Shown one piece after another: positions 61,794-64,000 of a stretch of 64,000 bases of DNA (position 1 is its first letter; every line of letters starts with the position of its first letter). Origin of the DNA: Pseudomonadota bacterium (GTDB lineage: Bacteria; Pseudomonadota; Gammaproteobacteria; Steroidobacterales; Steroidobacteraceae); NCBI GenBank assembly GCA_021779535.1, contig JAJYAM010000001.1:76595-140594 (forward strand), in the 5' to 3' direction. The translations under genes and the position numbers were made by a program. The notes below the pieces were generated by a model that did not search any database, was not told the origin of the DNA, and saw only the letters and a program-made list of their open reading frames with translations.

Positions 61794-63170
61794 GTGAAGA
61801 TCATCATACTTGGAGCCGGCCAGGTCGGCCGGACCTTCGCCTACCATCTGTCGCGCGAGGAGGCGAACGAAGTCACCGTGATCGACTCGAACGAGGACGT
61901 GCTGCGCGATTTGCAGGACCGCCTCGACATTCGCTCGGTCAGCGGCAACGCGGCGAGTCCGCGAATCCTGGAGGCGGCGGGGATCGCGAGCACCGACGTG
62001 CTCGTCGCGTTGACCAACAGCGACGAAGTGAACATGCTCGCGTGCCACATCGCGTGGACCTTGTATCGCACGCCGAAGAAGATCGCGCGGGTGCGCTCGG
62101 CCGACTTCACGGAACGCGACCGCCTGTTCGGCGAGCAGGGCATCGCGGTGGATCTGTGGATCAGCCCCGAACAGCTCGTCACGGAGCACGTCGCCCGCCT
62201 GATCCGCTATCCGGGCGCCCTGCAGGTCCTCGATTTCGCCGACGGTCGCGTGCGTCTCGTCGGGATCCGCGCGCTCCAGGGTGGACCGTTGGTCGGCCAG
62301 GCGCTGAAGACGCTGCGCGAGCACATCCCGACCAAGGAGGCGCGCGTCGCCGCGATCTACCGCGCCGGCAAGAGCGTCAAGCCGGAAGGCTCGACCGTGA
62401 TCGAGGACGGCGACGAGGTGTTCTTCCTTGCGGCGCGGGACGACATCCGCGTGGTGATGCGCGAGCTGCGCCGGGAGGAGGCGCCGGCGCGGCGCGTCGT
62501 GATCGCCGGGGGCGGCAACATCGGCTACCGGCTCGCGAGCGAGCTCGAGGACAAGAATCAGGTCAAGCTGATCGAACGCGACGGCAAGCGCGCACGGCGC
62601 GTCTCGGAGCAGCTCAAGAGCACCACGGTGCTGCACGGGGACGCGGCCGACGAGGACCTGCTGCTGGAGGAGAACATCGACAACGCCGACGTGTTCGCGG
62701 CGCTGACGAATTCCGAGGAGGCGAACATCCTCTCCGCGATGCTCGCGAAACGGCTCGGCGCGCACAAGGTGATGGCGCTGATCAACAAGCCGGCCTATTC
62801 GGAGCTGATCGAAAGCGGCTCGATCGACATCGCGATCTCGCCGCAGACGGTCACGATCGGCTCGCTGCTCGCCCACGTGCGCCACGGCGACGTCGTCCGG
62901 GTGCATGCGCTGCGGCGCGGCGCGGCCGAGGCGCTCGAAGTGGTCGTCCACGGTGACGCCGACAGCTCGCGCGTGATCGGCCGGCGCATCGAGGAGATCG
63001 CCTTGCCGGAGGGCACGACGCTCGGCGCGGTGGTGCGCGGCGAGGACGTGATCATCGCGCATCACGACACGACGATCCAGCCGGACGACCATCTGATCCT
63101 GTTCCTGACCGACCGCCGCCACATGGACGCGGTCGAGAAACTCTTCCAGGGCTCCACGTCGTTCTTGTGA
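61794..63170 (+). CDS. trkA: Trk potassium uptake regulatory protein TrkA
   Basis: A 458-residue cytoplasmic protein with two RCK units, each a NAD-binding fold plus TrkA_C domain: MKIIILGAGQVGRTFAYHLSREEANEVTVID at the start and VVIAGGGNIGYRLASELE around residue 235, with C-terminal domains near 145-215 and 370-455. It gates the TrkH channel in response to nucleotides. Its TGA overlaps the trkH start as GTGA. Confidence 0.97.
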   Translation: MKIIILGAGQVGRTFAYHLSREEANEVTVIDSNEDVLRDLQDRLDIRSVSGNAASPRILEAAGIASTDVLVALTNSDEVNMLACHIAWTLYRTPKKIARVRSADFTERDRLFGEQGIAVDLWISPEQLVTEHVARLIRYPGALQVLDFADGRVRLVGIRALQGGPLVGQALKTLREHIPTKEARVAAIYRAGKSVKPEGSTVIEDGDEVFFLAARDDIRVVMRELRREEAPARRVVIAGGGNIGYRLASELEDKNQVKLIERDGKRARRVSEQLKSTTVLHGDAADEDLLLEENIDNADVFAALTNSEEANILSAMLAKRLGAHKVMALINKPAYSELIESGSIDIAISPQTVTIGSLLAHVRHGDVVRVHALRRGAAEALEVVVHGDADSSRVIGRRIEEIALPEGTTLGAVVRGEDVIIAHHDTTIQPDDHLILFLTDRRHMDAVEKLFQGSTSFL

Positions 63171-64000
63171 AGCAGACGATCCTCCCGGTCGCGCACATCT
63201 TCGCGTTGGTGATCATGGGATTCGCCGCGACGATGCTCGCGCCGTTGCTGCTCGCGATCTGGGGACAGGACCTCGCGCTCGGGTCGTTCGCGCTGTCGGC
63301 GGTCGCGACCTTCGCGATCGGCGCGGCGTTGTGGCTCGCGACGCGGCGCTACAAGCGCGAACTGAAGACACGCGACGGCTTGCTGCTGGTCGCGTTGACC
63401 TGGATCGCGCTGCCGGCGGTCGCGGCGTTCCCGCTGTGGCACTACCTGCCGATCGACTTCACGCACGCGTACTTCGAGGCGGCGTCCGGGCTGACGACGA
63501 CCGGCGGCACGGTGCTGTCGGGCCTGCAGTACCTGCCGCGCTCGATCAATCTGTGGCGACACCTGCTCAGCTGGCTCGGCGGGATGGGCATCATCGTGCT
63601 CGCGGTCGCGATCCTGCCGATGCTCGGCGTCGGCGGGATGCAGATCTATCGCGCCGAGATGCCCGGTCCGATGAAGGACGCGAAGCTCACGCCGCGGATC
63701 GGCCAATCCGCGAAGCTCCTGTGGACGGTGTACGCGGGCCTCACGCTCGCGTGCATCCTGTCGCTGCGGCTCGTCGGGATGGGGTGGTTCGACGCCGTCT
63801 GCCACGGCTTCTCGGCGCTGTCCCTCGGCGGCTTCTCGACCTACGACGACAACGTCGGGCACTTCAACTCGGTGCCGATCGAAATGGTGCTGGTCGTTTT
63901 CGAGGTGCTCGCCGCGCTGAACTTCGCGACCCATTACCAAGCGTGGAGGCAGCGCGGGCTGCGCGCGTACCTGCGCGACTCGGAGGCGAAGGCGACCGTC
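63167..64000 (+). CDS. trkH: Trk potassium uptake system, membrane subunit TrkH (partial)
   Basis: The first 278 codons; the gene continues past the right edge. It starts at a GTG overlapping the trkA stop. Visible are the first helices, the first pore loop with filter ASGLTTTGGTVL, SWLGGMGIIVLAVAILPMLGVGG, the RAEMPGP segment and the second pore loop HGFSALSLGGFSTYDD. These repeated pore loops mark the K+ transporting TrkH/KtrB family, and the length and TrkA neighbour favour TrkH. Confidence 0.95.
   Translation, partial: MKQTILPVAHIFALVIMGFAATMLAPLLLAIWGQDLALGSFALSAVATFAIGAALWLATRRYKRELKTRDGLLLVALTWIALPAVAAFPLWHYLPIDFTHAYFEAASGLTTTGGTVLSGLQYLPRSINLWRHLLSWLGGMGIIVLAVAILPMLGVGGMQIYRAEMPGPMKDAKLTPRIGQSAKLLWTVYAGLTLACILSLRLVGMGWFDAVCHGFSALSLGGFSTYDDNVGHFNSVPIEMVLVVFEVLAALNFATHYQAWRQRGLRAYLRDSEAKATV

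Noticed and set aside
1635..63122. Very long open frames antisense to real genes (for example across 1635-4682, 39045-41117 and 59625-63122)
   Set aside because: In DNA this rich in G+C, stop codons are rare in wrong frames. The frames lack ribosome sites, have Arg/Ala/Pro-heavy composition and cover well-identified genes on the other strand.
1..64000. tRNA or rRNA genes, insertion sequences, prophage or integrative elements
   Set aside because: No tRNA cloverleaf, rRNA core sequence, transposase, integrase or flanking direct repeats were recognised anywhere; gene order is that of a conserved chromosome.

Overview
The window is chromosomal DNA of a very G+C-rich (roughly two-thirds G+C by eye), aerobic, Gram-negative bacterium, most likely a gammaproteobacterium. 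Evidence for the group: divergent tesA / ybbA-ybbP, pilMNOPQ-aroK-aroB-dgt-hemE, PP2C-rph-rdgB-hemW opposite yicC-gmk-rpoZ-spoT-ridA-recG, ubiC-ubiA, bioB-bioC-bioD, and a cox operon with DUF2244, DUF2909 and SURF1. The genus cannot be read from the sequence. I see no rRNA, tRNA, CRISPR array, insertion sequence or prophage. Genes are densely packed and many neighbours overlap as ATGA or GTGA.

Layout. 1-1700: trpE-trpG (minus) behind a trp attenuator with a tandem-Trp leader peptide. 1.7-15.8 kb: housekeeping and envelope genes: a small unknown protein, an ABC exporter, YajQ, rhomboid protease, D-2-hydroxyacid dehydrogenase, YebC family protein, Nudix hydrolase, OxyR, an unknown membrane protein, YbbP/YbbA opposite TesA, two small exported proteins, FadD. 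15.9-24.8 kb (minus): pilMNOPQ, aroK, aroB, dgt, hemE, reading as one long transcription unit. Its 5' leader (24.8-25.2 kb) contains what I read as a class I cyclic-di-GMP (GEMM) riboswitch. 25.2-28.4 kb (plus): PBP1A and a nucleotidyltransferase-like protein. 28.4-33.35 kb (minus): S1C protease, beta-propeller protein, citrate synthase, ribosomal protein L31. 33.35-33.76 kb: a gene-free stretch with two DnaA-box-like 9-mers and an AT-rich island with inverted repeats. 33.8-37.0 kb (minus): hemW, rdgB, rph, PP2C phosphatase. 37.0-45.2 kb (plus): yicC, gmk, rpoZ, spoT, ridA, recG, ubiC, ubiA. 45.2-47.9 kb: bioB-bioC-bioD behind a BirA-type operator. 48.0-55.7 kb: cytochrome c oxidase structural and assembly genes, lacking cox11/ctaG. 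55.7-58.4 kb (minus): a two-subunit molybdenum hydroxylase. 58.5-64 kb (plus): AI-2E family transporter, UvrD, TrkA and the start of TrkH.

How it works together. The most informative signals are regulatory. Type IV pilus assembly appears to be tied to cyclic di-GMP through an RNA aptamer starting at its own promoter, which sits almost on top of the PBP1A start. Tryptophan synthesis is controlled by attenuation from an apparently leaderless trpL. Biotin synthesis has an operator overlapping the bioB -35 box. Several convergent gene pairs are separated by strong GC hairpins without U tracts, whereas the trp attenuator has a normal U tract. Coding assignments rest on motif and family recognition; no database search was run.
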